This document shows positions 42,428-50,048 of a stretch of 50,299 nucleotides of DNA, piece after piece. Source of the DNA: an uncultured Collinsella sp. (GTDB taxonomy: Bacteria; Actinomycetota; Coriobacteriia; Coriobacteriales; Coriobacteriaceae); the NCBI GenBank assembly GCA_958445065.1, contig CAUCQW010000018.1:1-50299 (forward strand). The letters are read 5' to 3'. The number at the start of each line of letters is the position of its first letter. The first letter of the stretch is position 1. Made by a program: the position numbers and the translations under genes. Below the pieces are notes generated by a model. The model was not told the DNA's origin. It saw nothing but the letters and a program-made list of their open reading frames with translations, and searched no databases.

Positions 42428-43306
42428 GTGTACGATCGACGACTTGAGGCCATATCGGCCGCCGCGGAGCTGGGAAGTTTCTCGCGTGCCGCGGCAAAGC
42501 TGCGCGTGTCGACCCCGGCGCTCGTTAAACAGGTGTCGGGGTTCGAGGCCGAGTTTGGCATCACGTTGTTCGAGCGCTCGCACTCGGGCGTCAAGGTGAC
42601 GCCGGCGGGCGCGCTGTTGGTGGACGACGCGCGCTCGATCATGCGCCAATCCGAGGACGCGCTGCGCCGTGCCCGACGCGCGGCGGGCGATGGCGGTGCC
42701 GTGCGTCTGGGTGTGTCGATGATGTGCCCGGGGCGCCAAACGCTGTCGATGTGGTCGGGCATCCACGATCTGGAACCGTCGCTGCGATTTGAGATCGTGC
42801 CGGTAAGCGATCTCTACGACGAGCGTGAGACCGTCATGCGCAGCTTGGGCCGCGAGGTCGATGTGGTGCAATCGAGTTTTTCTACCCCACGCTGGGGTGA
42901 TGCCTGCCAAAAGCTCCGCATTGTCAACGTGCCGTTTTATATCGATCTGCCGCGCACGAGCCCGCTGGCGCGCAAGAATCGCATTGCGGTCGCCGACTTG
43001 GAGGGTATGCGTCTGCGCGTACTGCGCCACGGCAACGACGCCATGGACAGCCTGCGCATCGACCTGTTGGCCGACGGCGGCGTGGACGTGATCGACGTGG
43101 ACAGCTTCGACTTTGCGCTCTTTAACGAGGCGGAGGAAAAGGGCGATGCGGTGCTCACCTGCGGAGCGTGGTCGGGCGTGCACCCGGCCTTTGTGGGCGT
43201 ACCGTTCCTATGCGGCCGCGAGGTGCCGGTCTATTTGCACTACCCGCTCGAGCCCACCCTCCAAGTGCAAAAATTCGTCAACGCCATGGCCCAACTCCTC
43301 AACTAG
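42428..43306 (+). CDS. LysR-family transcriptional regulator
   Basis: 292 aa from GTG 42428, preceded by CGGGAG; a GTG at 42395 is an alternative. The winged HTH (residues about 3-62) reads LEAISAAAELGSFSRAAAKL with VSTPALVKQVSGFEAEFGITLFERS. A substrate-binding domain follows (about 90-285, VRLGVSMMCPG onward). It is divergent from the SDR/MFS/oxidoreductase operon and probably activates it in response to its substrate. A perfect terminator follows at 43345. Confidence 0.88.
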   Translation: MYDRRLEAISAAAELGSFSRAAAKLRVSTPALVKQVSGFEAEFGITLFERSHSGVKVTPAGALLVDDARSIMRQSEDALRRARRAAGDGGAVRLGVSMMCPGRQTLSMWSGIHDLEPSLRFEIVPVSDLYDERETVMRSLGREVDVVQSSFSTPRWGDACQKLRIVNVPFYIDLPRTSPLARKNRIAVADLEGMRLRVLRHGNDAMDSLRIDLLADGGVDVIDVDSFDFALFNEAEEKGDAVLTCGAWSGVHPAFVGVPFLCGREVPVYLHYPLEPTLQVQKFVNAMAQLLN

Positions 43307-43344
43307 CTCATTTGGGACGGGGCTTTTTTAGCTACTTACAAAGC

Positions 43345-43372
43345 GAGGCCCTGGCCAAACGGCCAGGGCCTC
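43345..43372. terminator. Perfect 12-bp bidirectional terminator
   Basis: GAGGCCCTGGCC and GGCCAGGGCCTC pair around an AAAC loop 38 nt after the LysR stop, followed by TTTTATT. Confidence 0.75.
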
Positions 43373-43415
43373 ACAAACTTTTATTCCGTTCTAAATGACG
43401 GGCTGATCGCGCGCA

Positions 43416-43525
43416 GGAGGGCGCCCCGGGGACGGGCGGGGTATTTCCTCCGCGCGCAGTTTCGCAGCGCAGCGAGAATGTTTGAGCACGGAGGAATTAT
43501 CCCGCCCGTCCCCGGGGCGCCCTCC
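43416..43525. repeat. Structured cassette with perfect 25-bp inverted arms
   Basis: Arms 43416-43440 (GGAGGGCGCCCCGGGGACGG start) and 43501-43525 are exact complements. Immediately inside, TATTTCCTCCG and CGGAGGAATTAT also pair, leaving a 36-nt centre containing CGCAGTTTCGCAGCGCAGCG and GAATGTTTGAGCA. It lies 15 nt past the 3' end of the ABC exporter operon. Layered stems around an unpaired centre resemble E1 and E2 in plan, not in sequence. Confidence 0.75.
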
Positions 43526-43539
43526 GTCAGTAATCGGCC

Positions 43540-45459
43540 CTACTCCAGCTCAAACGCACCCGTGTACAGCTGGTAGTAATACCCGCGCTTGGCGATCAGC
43601 TCGTCGTGGTTGCCGCGCTCGATGATGCGGCCGTGGTCCAGGCAGATGATCGCGTCGGAGTTGCGCACGGTGGAAAGGCGGTGCGCGATGACAAACGTCG
43701 TGCGGCCCTCCATGAGCTTATCCATGCCCGCCTGCACGATGGCTTCGGTGCGGGTGTCGATGGAGCTCGTGGCCTCGTCCAGAATCATTGCCGGCGGATC
43801 GGCGACGGCGGCGCGCGCGATCGAAATCAGCTGGCGCTGGCCCTGCGACAGCTGGGCGCCGTTGCCGGTGAGCATGGTGTCGTAGCCGTCGGGCAGGCGG
43901 GTGATAAAGTCGTCCGCGCCCGCGAGCTTTGCCGCCGCGATGCACTCCTCGTCGGTGGCGTCCAGGTTGCCGTAGCGGATGTTATCCATCACGGTGCCGG
44001 TGAACAGGTTCACGTCCTGCAGCACGACGCCCAGCGAGCGACGCAGGTCGGACTTACGAATCTTATTGACGTTGATGCCGTCGTAGCGGATCTTGCCGTC
44101 GGCGATGTCATAGAAGCGGTTGATGAGGTTGGTAATGGTCGTCTTACCGGCACCGGTGGCACCGACAAACGCGACCTTCTGGCCCGGCTTGGCGTATACG
44201 GACACGCCGTGCAACACCTCGTGGTCGGGCGTATAGCCAAAGTCGACGTTGTCCATGACCAGGTCGCCGCGCAGCGGCACGTACTCGATCTCGCCGGTTG
44301 CGCGGTGCGGATGTTTCCATGCCCACATGCCGGTGTGGTGGTCGGCCTCCTCGAACTGCCAGGTCTCGGGGTTCACCTGCGCGTTGACGAGCGTCACGTA
44401 GCCTTCGTCGGCTTCGGGCTTCTCGTCGATGAGCTCAAAGATGCGGTCGGCGCCGGCGAGGCCCATGACCACGGCGTTGATCTGCTGCGAGATCTGGCCG
44501 ATCTGTCCGCAGAACTGCTTGGTCATGTTGAGGAACGGCACCACGACGGCGATCGACAGCGCCATGCCCGAGATGCTCAGGTTGGGTACGCCCAGCGCCA
44601 GGAAAATGCCGCCGGCCAGTGCGACCAGCACGTAGAGCAGGTTGCCCAGGTTCATAAGGATGGGCATGAGGATGTTGGCGTACATGTTGGCCTTCTGCGA
44701 GACCTCGAAGAGCTTTTCGTTGCGCTCGTCAAAATCGGCCTCGGCGGCAGACTCGTGGCAGAATGCCTTGACGACCTTCTGGCCGTTCATGACTTCCTCG
44801 ATATGGCCCTCGACCACGCCGAGTTCGGTCTGCTGCGCAATGAAGAAGCGCGCGGAGCTGGAGCCGAGCAGCTTGGTCATAAAGGTCATAAAGGCGACGC
44901 CGGCCACAATGACCAGGCACATCCACACGCTGTAGTACAGCATGATAAAGAACACCGTGACGATGACGATGGTCGTCATGAGCAGGTTGGGCAGCGACTG
45001 GCTGATCATCTGGCGCAGCGTGTCGATGTCGTTGGTGTAGTGGCTCATGATGTCGCCGCGCTGATGCGTGTCGAAGTAGCGGATCGGCAGGTCCTGCATG
45101 CGGTTGAACATCTTCTCGCGCAGCTTCTCGAGCGAGCCCTGCGTGACGATGGCCATGGCGCGGTTCCAGAACAGCGAGGAAAGGATGCCGACGCCGTAGA
45201 TGCAGGCGAGGGTGGTCACGAGCTGTGCGATCTTGGGCTGCGCGGCTTCCCAATCGCCCGACTGCCACGATTCGCTAATAATCTGCAGGGCGCTCTGAAG
45301 GAAGGTCGCGCCGATGGAGTTGATGATGGCGCAGAGCACCACGCCGACGACGACGAGGGGCAAAAGCACGGGGTAGAAGCCAAAGAGCGTCTTGATGAGG
45401 CGCGACATGGTGCCGCCCTTGCGGTTGAGCGCGCGCTCGGCGGTCGTTGCCTTACTCAT
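43540..45459 (-). CDS. ABC exporter subunit, consensus ATP site (second heterodimer)
   Basis: 639 aa, transmembrane domain at about residues 20-330 and ATPase at about 400-630. Walker A GATGAGKTT near 437, signature LSQGQRQ, Walker B with catalytic Glu (MILDEATSSID near 558) and switch His (VIAHRLS). This subunit carries the hydrolytic Walker set and the altered SQGQ signature, as in the pair at 302-4018. A 45-residue insert between the two domains (about 365-400) is Trp/His-rich (MWAWKHPHR). AGGAAGGAGGCGAGG precedes the ATG, which overlaps the upstream gene's end by 8 nt. Confidence 0.92.
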   Translation of the reverse strand: MSKATTAERALNRKGGTMSRLIKTLFGFYPVLLPLVVVGVVLCAIINSIGATFLQSALQIISESWQSGDWEAAQPKIAQLVTTLACIYGVGILSSLFWNRAMAIVTQGSLEKLREKMFNRMQDLPIRYFDTHQRGDIMSHYTNDIDTLRQMISQSLPNLLMTTIVIVTVFFIMLYYSVWMCLVIVAGVAFMTFMTKLLGSSSARFFIAQQTELGVVEGHIEEVMNGQKVVKAFCHESAAEADFDERNEKLFEVSQKANMYANILMPILMNLGNLLYVLVALAGGIFLALGVPNLSISGMALSIAVVVPFLNMTKQFCGQIGQISQQINAVVMGLAGADRIFELIDEKPEADEGYVTLVNAQVNPETWQFEEADHHTGMWAWKHPHRATGEIEYVPLRGDLVMDNVDFGYTPDHEVLHGVSVYAKPGQKVAFVGATGAGKTTITNLINRFYDIADGKIRYDGINVNKIRKSDLRRSLGVVLQDVNLFTGTVMDNIRYGNLDATDEECIAAAKLAGADDFITRLPDGYDTMLTGNGAQLSQGQRQLISIARAAVADPPAMILDEATSSIDTRTEAIVQAGMDKLMEGRTTFVIAHRLSTVRNSDAIICLDHGRIIERGNHDELIAKRGYYYQLYTGAFELE

Positions 45460-47266
45460 GTGCCTCGCCTCCTTCCTGGGTCTGAGCTTGCGTTACGGAT
45501 GCCTCGGTGTCGGCCTCGACAGCCCCTTCGCCCTCGGCAGACATTTTGTTTTGCGAGGTGAAGGTCTCGCGGTAGATCTCGCTCGTCTTAAGCAGCTCGT
45601 CGTGGTTACCGATCTGCGCGATGCGGCCGCCCTCCATGACGATGATGCGGTCTGCATCCTGCACGGAGCTGATGCGCTGGGCGATGATGAGCTTGGTCGT
45701 GTTGGGCAGATAGCTTGCCAGTCCTGCGCGAATCTTGGCGTCGGTCTTGGTATCGACGGCGCTGGTGGAGTCGTCCAGAATCAAGATCTTGGGGCGACGC
45801 AGCAGGGCACGCGCAATGCACAGGCGCTGCTTCTGACCGCCGGAAACATTGGAGCCGCCCTGTTCGATCCAGGTGTCATAGCCCTTGGGGAAACCGTCGA
45901 CAAACTCATCGGCGCAGGCCAGATGCGCCGCCTCGCGGACTTCCTCGTTGGTGGCATTCGGGTCGCCCCAGCGCAGGTTCTCGGCGATGGTGCCGCTAAA
46001 CAGCACGTTTTTCTGCAGCACCATGGCGACCTGGTGGCGCAGTGCGTCCAGGTCGTAGTCGCGCACGTCCATGCCGCCCACGCGTACAGTGCCTTCGGTT
46101 GCGTCGTACAGGCGGGCGATGAGGTTAACGAGTGTGGACTTGGCCGAGCCGGTACCGCCGATGATGCCGATGGTCTCGCCGCTCTTAATGTGCAGGTCGA
46201 TATCGTCGAGCGCCTGGCGCTTCGCGTGCGCGGAATACTTAAAGCTCACGTGGTCAAAGTCTATGGAACCGTCGGCAACCTCGAGCACGGGCTCGGCGGG
46301 ATTGGCGATCGTGGGCTTGGCGGCCAGCACCTCGGCAATGCGGTGTGCCGATTCGTCGGCCATGGTCACCATGACAAAGATCATCGACAGCTGCATCAGG
46401 CTCATGAGGATCTGGAAACCATAGGTAAAGATCGAGGAGAGCTGGCCCACGTCGAACAGCGTGCCCTGGCTCGTGATGATGAGCTTGGAGCCCAGGTAGA
46501 TGATGACAACAAACGCGCCGTTGACGCAGATGTTCATCATGGGGTTGTTAAAGGCCAGCAGCTTTTCGGCGCGGGTGAAGTCCATCTGGACGTCGCGTGC
46601 GGCGGTCGCGAACTTCTCCTTCTCAAAGTCTTCGCGCACGTAGCTCTTGACCACGCGCATGCCGGTGACGTTCTCCTCGACGGACTCGTTAAGGGCGTCG
46701 TACTTGTGGAACACGCGCGAGAAGATGGGGCGCACCTTAAAGATGATAAAGAACAGTCCAAAGCCCAGCAGCGGAATGATGACCAGGTAGACCATGGCGA
46801 CGCTGCCGCCCATGATAAATGCCATGGTAAAGGCGAAGATCAATACCAGCGGCGCGCGCACGGCGATACGGATGATCATCATAAAGGCCTGCTGCACGTT
46901 GTTGATATCGGTGGTCAGGCGCGTGACGAGCGAGGAGCTCGAGAACTCATCGATGTTGGCAAAGCTGAACGTCTGGATCTTGTAGAACAGGTCGTGACGC
47001 AGGTTCTTGGCGAAGCCGCAGCTCGCATGGCTGCAGGTGACGCCGGCCGCGGCGCCAAAAGCAAGCGACGTCAGCGCGATGAGCACCAAAAAGCCCGCGG
47101 TGGGAAGCATCTCGGCTACGGTGGTGCCATCTTTGATGGCGTCGATCAGGTTGGCGGTGATAAATGGAATCAGCATCTCGCAGAGCACCTCGCCAAGCAC
47201 GAGCAACGGCGTGGCAACGGTGACTTTTATATAGTCGCGGATGCTGCCCATGAGGGTTTTAATCAT
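45452..47266 (-). CDS. ABC exporter subunit, degenerate ATP site (second heterodimer)
   Basis: 604 aa, transmembrane domain at about residues 10-310, ATPase at about 335-570, then a Glu/Ala/Thr-rich tail. Walker A is GGTGSAKST near 373, the signature is VSGGQKQ, Walker B has Asp for Glu (LILDDSTSAVD near 498), and the switch His is Gln (IIAQRIS). It is the non-hydrolytic partner. Its ATG lies within the last codons of the MarR gene, behind GGGAGGAACTGG, so the three genes are translated as a coupled unit. Confidence 0.92.
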   Translation of the reverse strand: MIKTLMGSIRDYIKVTVATPLLVLGEVLCEMLIPFITANLIDAIKDGTTVAEMLPTAGFLVLIALTSLAFGAAAGVTCSHASCGFAKNLRHDLFYKIQTFSFANIDEFSSSSLVTRLTTDINNVQQAFMMIIRIAVRAPLVLIFAFTMAFIMGGSVAMVYLVIIPLLGFGLFFIIFKVRPIFSRVFHKYDALNESVEENVTGMRVVKSYVREDFEKEKFATAARDVQMDFTRAEKLLAFNNPMMNICVNGAFVVIIYLGSKLIITSQGTLFDVGQLSSIFTYGFQILMSLMQLSMIFVMVTMADESAHRIAEVLAAKPTIANPAEPVLEVADGSIDFDHVSFKYSAHAKRQALDDIDLHIKSGETIGIIGGTGSAKSTLVNLIARLYDATEGTVRVGGMDVRDYDLDALRHQVAMVLQKNVLFSGTIAENLRWGDPNATNEEVREAAHLACADEFVDGFPKGYDTWIEQGGSNVSGGQKQRLCIARALLRRPKILILDDSTSAVDTKTDAKIRAGLASYLPNTTKLIIAQRISSVQDADRIIVMEGGRIAQIGNHDELLKTSEIYRETFTSQNKMSAEGEGAVEADTEASVTQAQTQEGGEAHE

Positions 47267-47765
47267 CCAGTTCCTCCCAGGTTACACGGATTTTCTCGAG
47301 CATTTCGGCGAGCTGCTCGCGCTCGTCGTGGGTGAGGGCACCAAAGGCCTGCTCTCTAAAGCGAATGCGGGCTGCCTGGTCGATGCGGGCGTTTTCCCGG
47401 CCGGTTTCGGTCAGGCGAATGGTGAGCTGCCGTCGATCCTTGGGGTTACGGCTGCGCTCGATGAGGCCGTTGAGCTCGAGCTTGGACAGGATCTCGGAAA
47501 GCGACCCCGGCTTGAGGTCAAAGTGCATGCCGAGTTCTTGCTGCGACATCTCGCCGCCGGGTTGCTTGGCCAGCAGGCAGATGATGGGCGCCTTGCCGGA
47601 CACGCCTCCGCCATGAAAATGCATGTAATGGCCGCAAAAACCCAGGCCGCTCAGGATGCGCTTGGCGAGCTTGTCTTCGCCGTTAACTGCTTCGGGCACG
47701 TCTGCCGGCTCCGAAGGATCGCCGCCGGGCTCATGCGGGCGAAGGTTAAGGGGTTCATCGCACAT
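47259..47765 (-). CDS. MarR-family transcriptional regulator of the exporter operon
   Basis: 168 aa. After a 30-residue polar N terminus, the winged HTH (about 60-130) shows QQELGMHFDLKPGSLSEILSKLELNGLIERSRNPKDRR in family order, with the DxRx beta-wing as KDRRQLTI. It is the first gene of a coupled operon with the two ABC subunits and likely represses it, being released by a compound that the exporter removes. An unusual HYMHFHGGG stretch near residue 47 might bind metal or heme; this is only a suggestion. Confidence 0.88.
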   Translation of the reverse strand: MCDEPLNLRPHEPGGDPSEPADVPEAVNGEDKLAKRILSGLGFCGHYMHFHGGGVSGKAPIICLLAKQPGGEMSQQELGMHFDLKPGSLSEILSKLELNGLIERSRNPKDRRQLTIRLTETGRENARIDQAARIRFREQAFGALTHDEREQLAEMLEKIRVTWEELDD

Positions 47766-47786
47766 GAATTCGTATCGCTCCTTTCT

Positions 47787-47822
47787 TTAGTTAGGTAGTG
47801 GAATTGTTTTGTGCCTAACTAA
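47787..47822. promoter_or_regulatory. MarR operator candidate
   Basis: TTAGTTAGG (47787-47795) and CCTAACTAA (47814-47822) are exact complements 18 bp apart, just upstream of the MarR start. A further TTTAGTTA half site lies near 47861. Autoregulation by MarR is expected. Confidence 0.55.
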
Positions 47823-47892
47823 TCTAGGAGTGCCACACAAGAATGTCAAGGTACCAAACTTATTTAGTTACGGCGCCGCAAAACATCGGGGT

Positions 47893-47973
47893 AGTCGTTG
47901 GGGACGTTCTTAAACGACTAGTCGTTGGGGACGTTCTTGTTTGACTAGTCATTTAAGAACGTCCCCAATGACT
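47893..47973. repeat. Three abutting 27-bp palindrome-ended units, the third inverted
   Basis: Units 47893-47919, 47920-47946 and 47947-47973 each begin AGTC and end GACT. The first two share AGTCGTTGGGGACGTTCTT; the third is the same sequence inverted. The first two could each pair with the third. Confidence 0.8.
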
Positions 47974-47976
47974 AAC

Positions 47977-48134
47977 TTCAAAACTATGCCGGATTACGGG
48001 GCTGAACTGCGGATTGTCGACCATACCGAAATTGGTAAAAAGAAAACCGCAGGTAGAAGGCTTGCTATGATTTGAAAATAGAGGGTGTGGTTGACTCATT
48101 CAGGTTCAGCCCCGTAATCCGGTGTAGTTTTGAA
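47977..48134. repeat. 158-bp element with 31-bp terminal inverted repeats
   Basis: Arms 47977-48007 and 48104-48134 (core CCGGATTACGGGGCTGAAC) pair over 31 positions with two exceptions. The interior has no reading frame of note. Just outside and inside the right arm, TGACTCATTCAG and CTGAATGAGTGG add a further dyad. It resembles a miniature inverted-repeat element. From 48135 to 48313 I see only the leader of the next gene. Confidence 0.65.
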
Positions 48135-48313
48135 ATGGCACTGAATGAGTGGCGGCGAATGGGCCGCAATGAAGCAGGCTAGCCCCTCGTTTCCGAAACC
48201 TTTCCGCAACAAACTGTCCTCCACGGCGCAAGCTTTCGTCCGTAGCGTTCCCTGCGCTACACTTAGTCGCACTGTGGCGCCGCCGCGCCGCGCCCGACCC
48301 AAGGGGGACACTC

Positions 48314-49138
48314 ATGAAGAACACTCAGCTGCTGCTGATCAACGATATGTGCGGATACGGCAAGGTCGCGCTTTCCGCCATGCTGCCGGTGCTGTCGCAC
48401 ATGGGTTACCGTATCCATAACCTGCCGACGGCGCTTGTGTCCGATACGCTCAACTACCCCAAGTTCTACATCCACGACACCACGGAGTACGTGCGTCAGA
48501 GTCTCGCCATCTGGGAAGAGCTCGGCTTTGAGTTCGACGCCATCTCCACTGGCTTTATCGTGACCGAAGAAGAGACGCGCATCATCTCAGACTTTTGCCA
48601 CCGCCGCGCGCAAAAGGGCACCAAGGTATTCGTCGACCCCATCATGGGCGACAACGGCAAACTTTACGCCGGTGTGCCCGAGTCCACGATCGGTCTCATG
48701 AGGCATCTGCTCGAGTGCGCCGACTATGCGGTGCCCAACTATACCGAGGCGTGCCTGCTCACCGACACGCCCATTGCCGAGCAAATCACGCCTGACGAGG
48801 CCCACGCCCTTGTGGACGCCATGCGCGCGCTGGGCGCCAAGTCGGTGGTCATTACGAGCGCTGTGGTCGACGGCACGAACGCCGTCATCGGTTACGACCA
48901 CGTGGCGGGGGAGTACTTCACGATTCCCTTCGACCTGATCCCGGTCTATTTCCCGGGCACCGGTGACACGTTCTCGGCGGTGCTCGTCGGTCGCGTTATG
49001 GCTGGCTGGAGCCTGCAGCACGCAACGGCCGATGCCATGCGTGTGGTGGCCGAGCTTATCGAGCGCAACGCTGACCAGGAGGACAAGTCTGCCGGCCTGC
49101 CCATCGAGGCCTGCCTGGATGTGATCGACCATGAGTAG
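48314..49138 (+). CDS. Pyridoxal/pyridoxamine kinase-like protein (ribokinase fold)
   Basis: 274 aa. The start follows AAGGGGGACACTC. N-terminal LLINDMCGYGKVALSAMLPVLSHMG resembles the S-x-x-x-x-G-x-(V)-G-N-x-A segment of PdxY/PdxK-type kinases, VFVDPIMGDNGKLY near 112 is their D-P-V-M-G-D motif, and YFPGTGDTFSAV near 212 is the GTGD anion hole with catalytic Asp. It probably phosphorylates pyridoxal or pyridoxamine for B6 salvage; a hydroxymethylpyrimidine substrate is possible. It overlaps the next gene by 8 nt. Confidence 0.85.
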   Translation: MKNTQLLLINDMCGYGKVALSAMLPVLSHMGYRIHNLPTALVSDTLNYPKFYIHDTTEYVRQSLAIWEELGFEFDAISTGFIVTEEETRIISDFCHRRAQKGTKVFVDPIMGDNGKLYAGVPESTIGLMRHLLECADYAVPNYTEACLLTDTPIAEQITPDEAHALVDAMRALGAKSVVITSAVVDGTNAVIGYDHVAGEYFTIPFDLIPVYFPGTGDTFSAVLVGRVMAGWSLQHATADAMRVVAELIERNADQEDKSAGLPIEACLDVIDHE

Positions 49139-49460
49139 CGCCAGCGAAAGCGGCCCCGAGCCCGCGAGCGAGGGCAAGTTGCTCGGCGCGCCACGCGGCA
49201 AGCGCCCACGTATCCGCATTAGCTGCGTGGACCAGCTGGGCACGTGCCGCTGCCACCATGGCCACAAGCCCGGCGACGTCTTCGACTTCGACCGCGATCG
49301 CGGCAAGATGTGCTCCATGGCCTGCCATGTGGGCTTTCCCTATATCGACATCCTGCGCTACGGCGGAACCGTGCCCGGCAACGAGCCCGGTACGGCAAAG
49401 TTCTGCTGCCCCGAGGTCGATACGTTGAACGTCTGGCTCGCCGAGATCGTCGACGAGTAA
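49131..49460 (+). CDS. Cys-rich small protein, TIGR04076-like
   Basis: 109 aa, overlapping the kinase by 8 nt. After a 25-residue Ser/Glu/Pro-rich start come cysteines in CVDQLGTCRCHHGHKPGD, MCSMACHVGFPYIDILRYGG and KFCCPE. The spacing and the A-x-H-x-x-F-P-x-I-x-x-L-R-x-G-G segment recall the TIGR04076 family of unknown function found in anaerobes. The Cys/His content suggests metal or iron-sulfur binding. Coupled translation with the kinase suggests a shared process, not yet defined. Confidence 0.65.
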   Translation: MSSASESGPEPASEGKLLGAPRGKRPRIRISCVDQLGTCRCHHGHKPGDVFDFDRDRGKMCSMACHVGFPYIDILRYGGTVPGNEPGTAKFCCPEVDTLNVWLAEIVDE

Positions 49461-49488
49461 TCGAGCGTGGATTTTCTCCCACCAAGAT

Positions 49489-49558
49489 AATGAGCGTGGA
49501 TAATCTCCCGTTTAGAGCGCCGTTTTGCGTTCAAAGTGGGAGATTATCCACGCTCATT
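49489..49558. terminator. Perfect 21-bp inverted repeat between convergent genes
   Basis: Arms 49489-49509 (ATGAGCGTGGATAATCTCCC core) and 49538-49558 are exact complements, followed by TTTTATG. A partial extra copy (GAGCGTGGATTTTCTCCC) precedes the left arm at 49463. It can terminate both neighbouring genes, but the duplicated arm suggests a repeat family. Confidence 0.6.
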
Positions 49559-49601
49559 TTATGCCGATGGCGTGGCTCACGCATCCGCGCCGCCCGGGCG
49601 C

Positions 49602-50048
49602 CTACAGTTGCTCGAGCATGGCCGTGCAGCCGGCGAGCACATCGCGGTAGGTGGCATCGAAGTTGCCGGTGTACCAGGGATCGGCGACGTCGCCGGGGCG
49701 ATCGGTCCAATCCAGCAGCCGCGAAATCTTGCCGTCGGCATCGTCGCCGAAGATGCGACGCAGGCCGCGCGCGTTCTCGGCATCCATATAGACGATGTGG
49801 TCCCAGTCACCATACTCCGCGCGACGAACCTGGCGCGCGCGGTGCGCAACGACGGGAATCCCGACCTCGCGCAGCTTGGCGACGGTGCCATGATGCGGAG
49901 GGTTGCCAATCTCCTCGGTCGAGGTCGCGGCAGAATCAATGACGAACTCCGCCTCGCGCCCAGCACGGCGCACCAGCTCGGCAAACACCGACTCAGCCAT
50001 CGTCGAGCGACAGATGTTCCCATGACAGACAAATAGGATTTTGCGCAT
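49602..50048 (-). CDS. Low-molecular-weight protein tyrosine phosphatase
   Basis: 148 aa. The P-loop VCHGNICRSTMAE carries nucleophile Cys8 and Arg14 (C-x5-R-S), and DPWYTG near residue 122 supplies the general acid Asp. The length is typical. It removes phosphate from tyrosine or arginine residues of proteins, often of envelope-polymer kinases, though none is in view. It is monocistronic; the 250 bp upstream to the window end hold no gene that I can support. Confidence 0.92.
   Translation of the reverse strand: MRKILFVCHGNICRSTMAESVFAELVRRAGREAEFVIDSAATSTEEIGNPPHHGTVAKLREVGIPVVAHRARQVRRAEYGDWDHIVYMDAENARGLRRIFGDDADGKISRLLDWTDRPGDVADPWYTGNFDATYRDVLAGCTAMLEQL

Noticed and set aside
43606..47335. 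Two long plus-strand frames opposite the ABC subunits
   Set aside because: Antisense shadows; both ABC proteins on the minus strand show complete transporter motifs.
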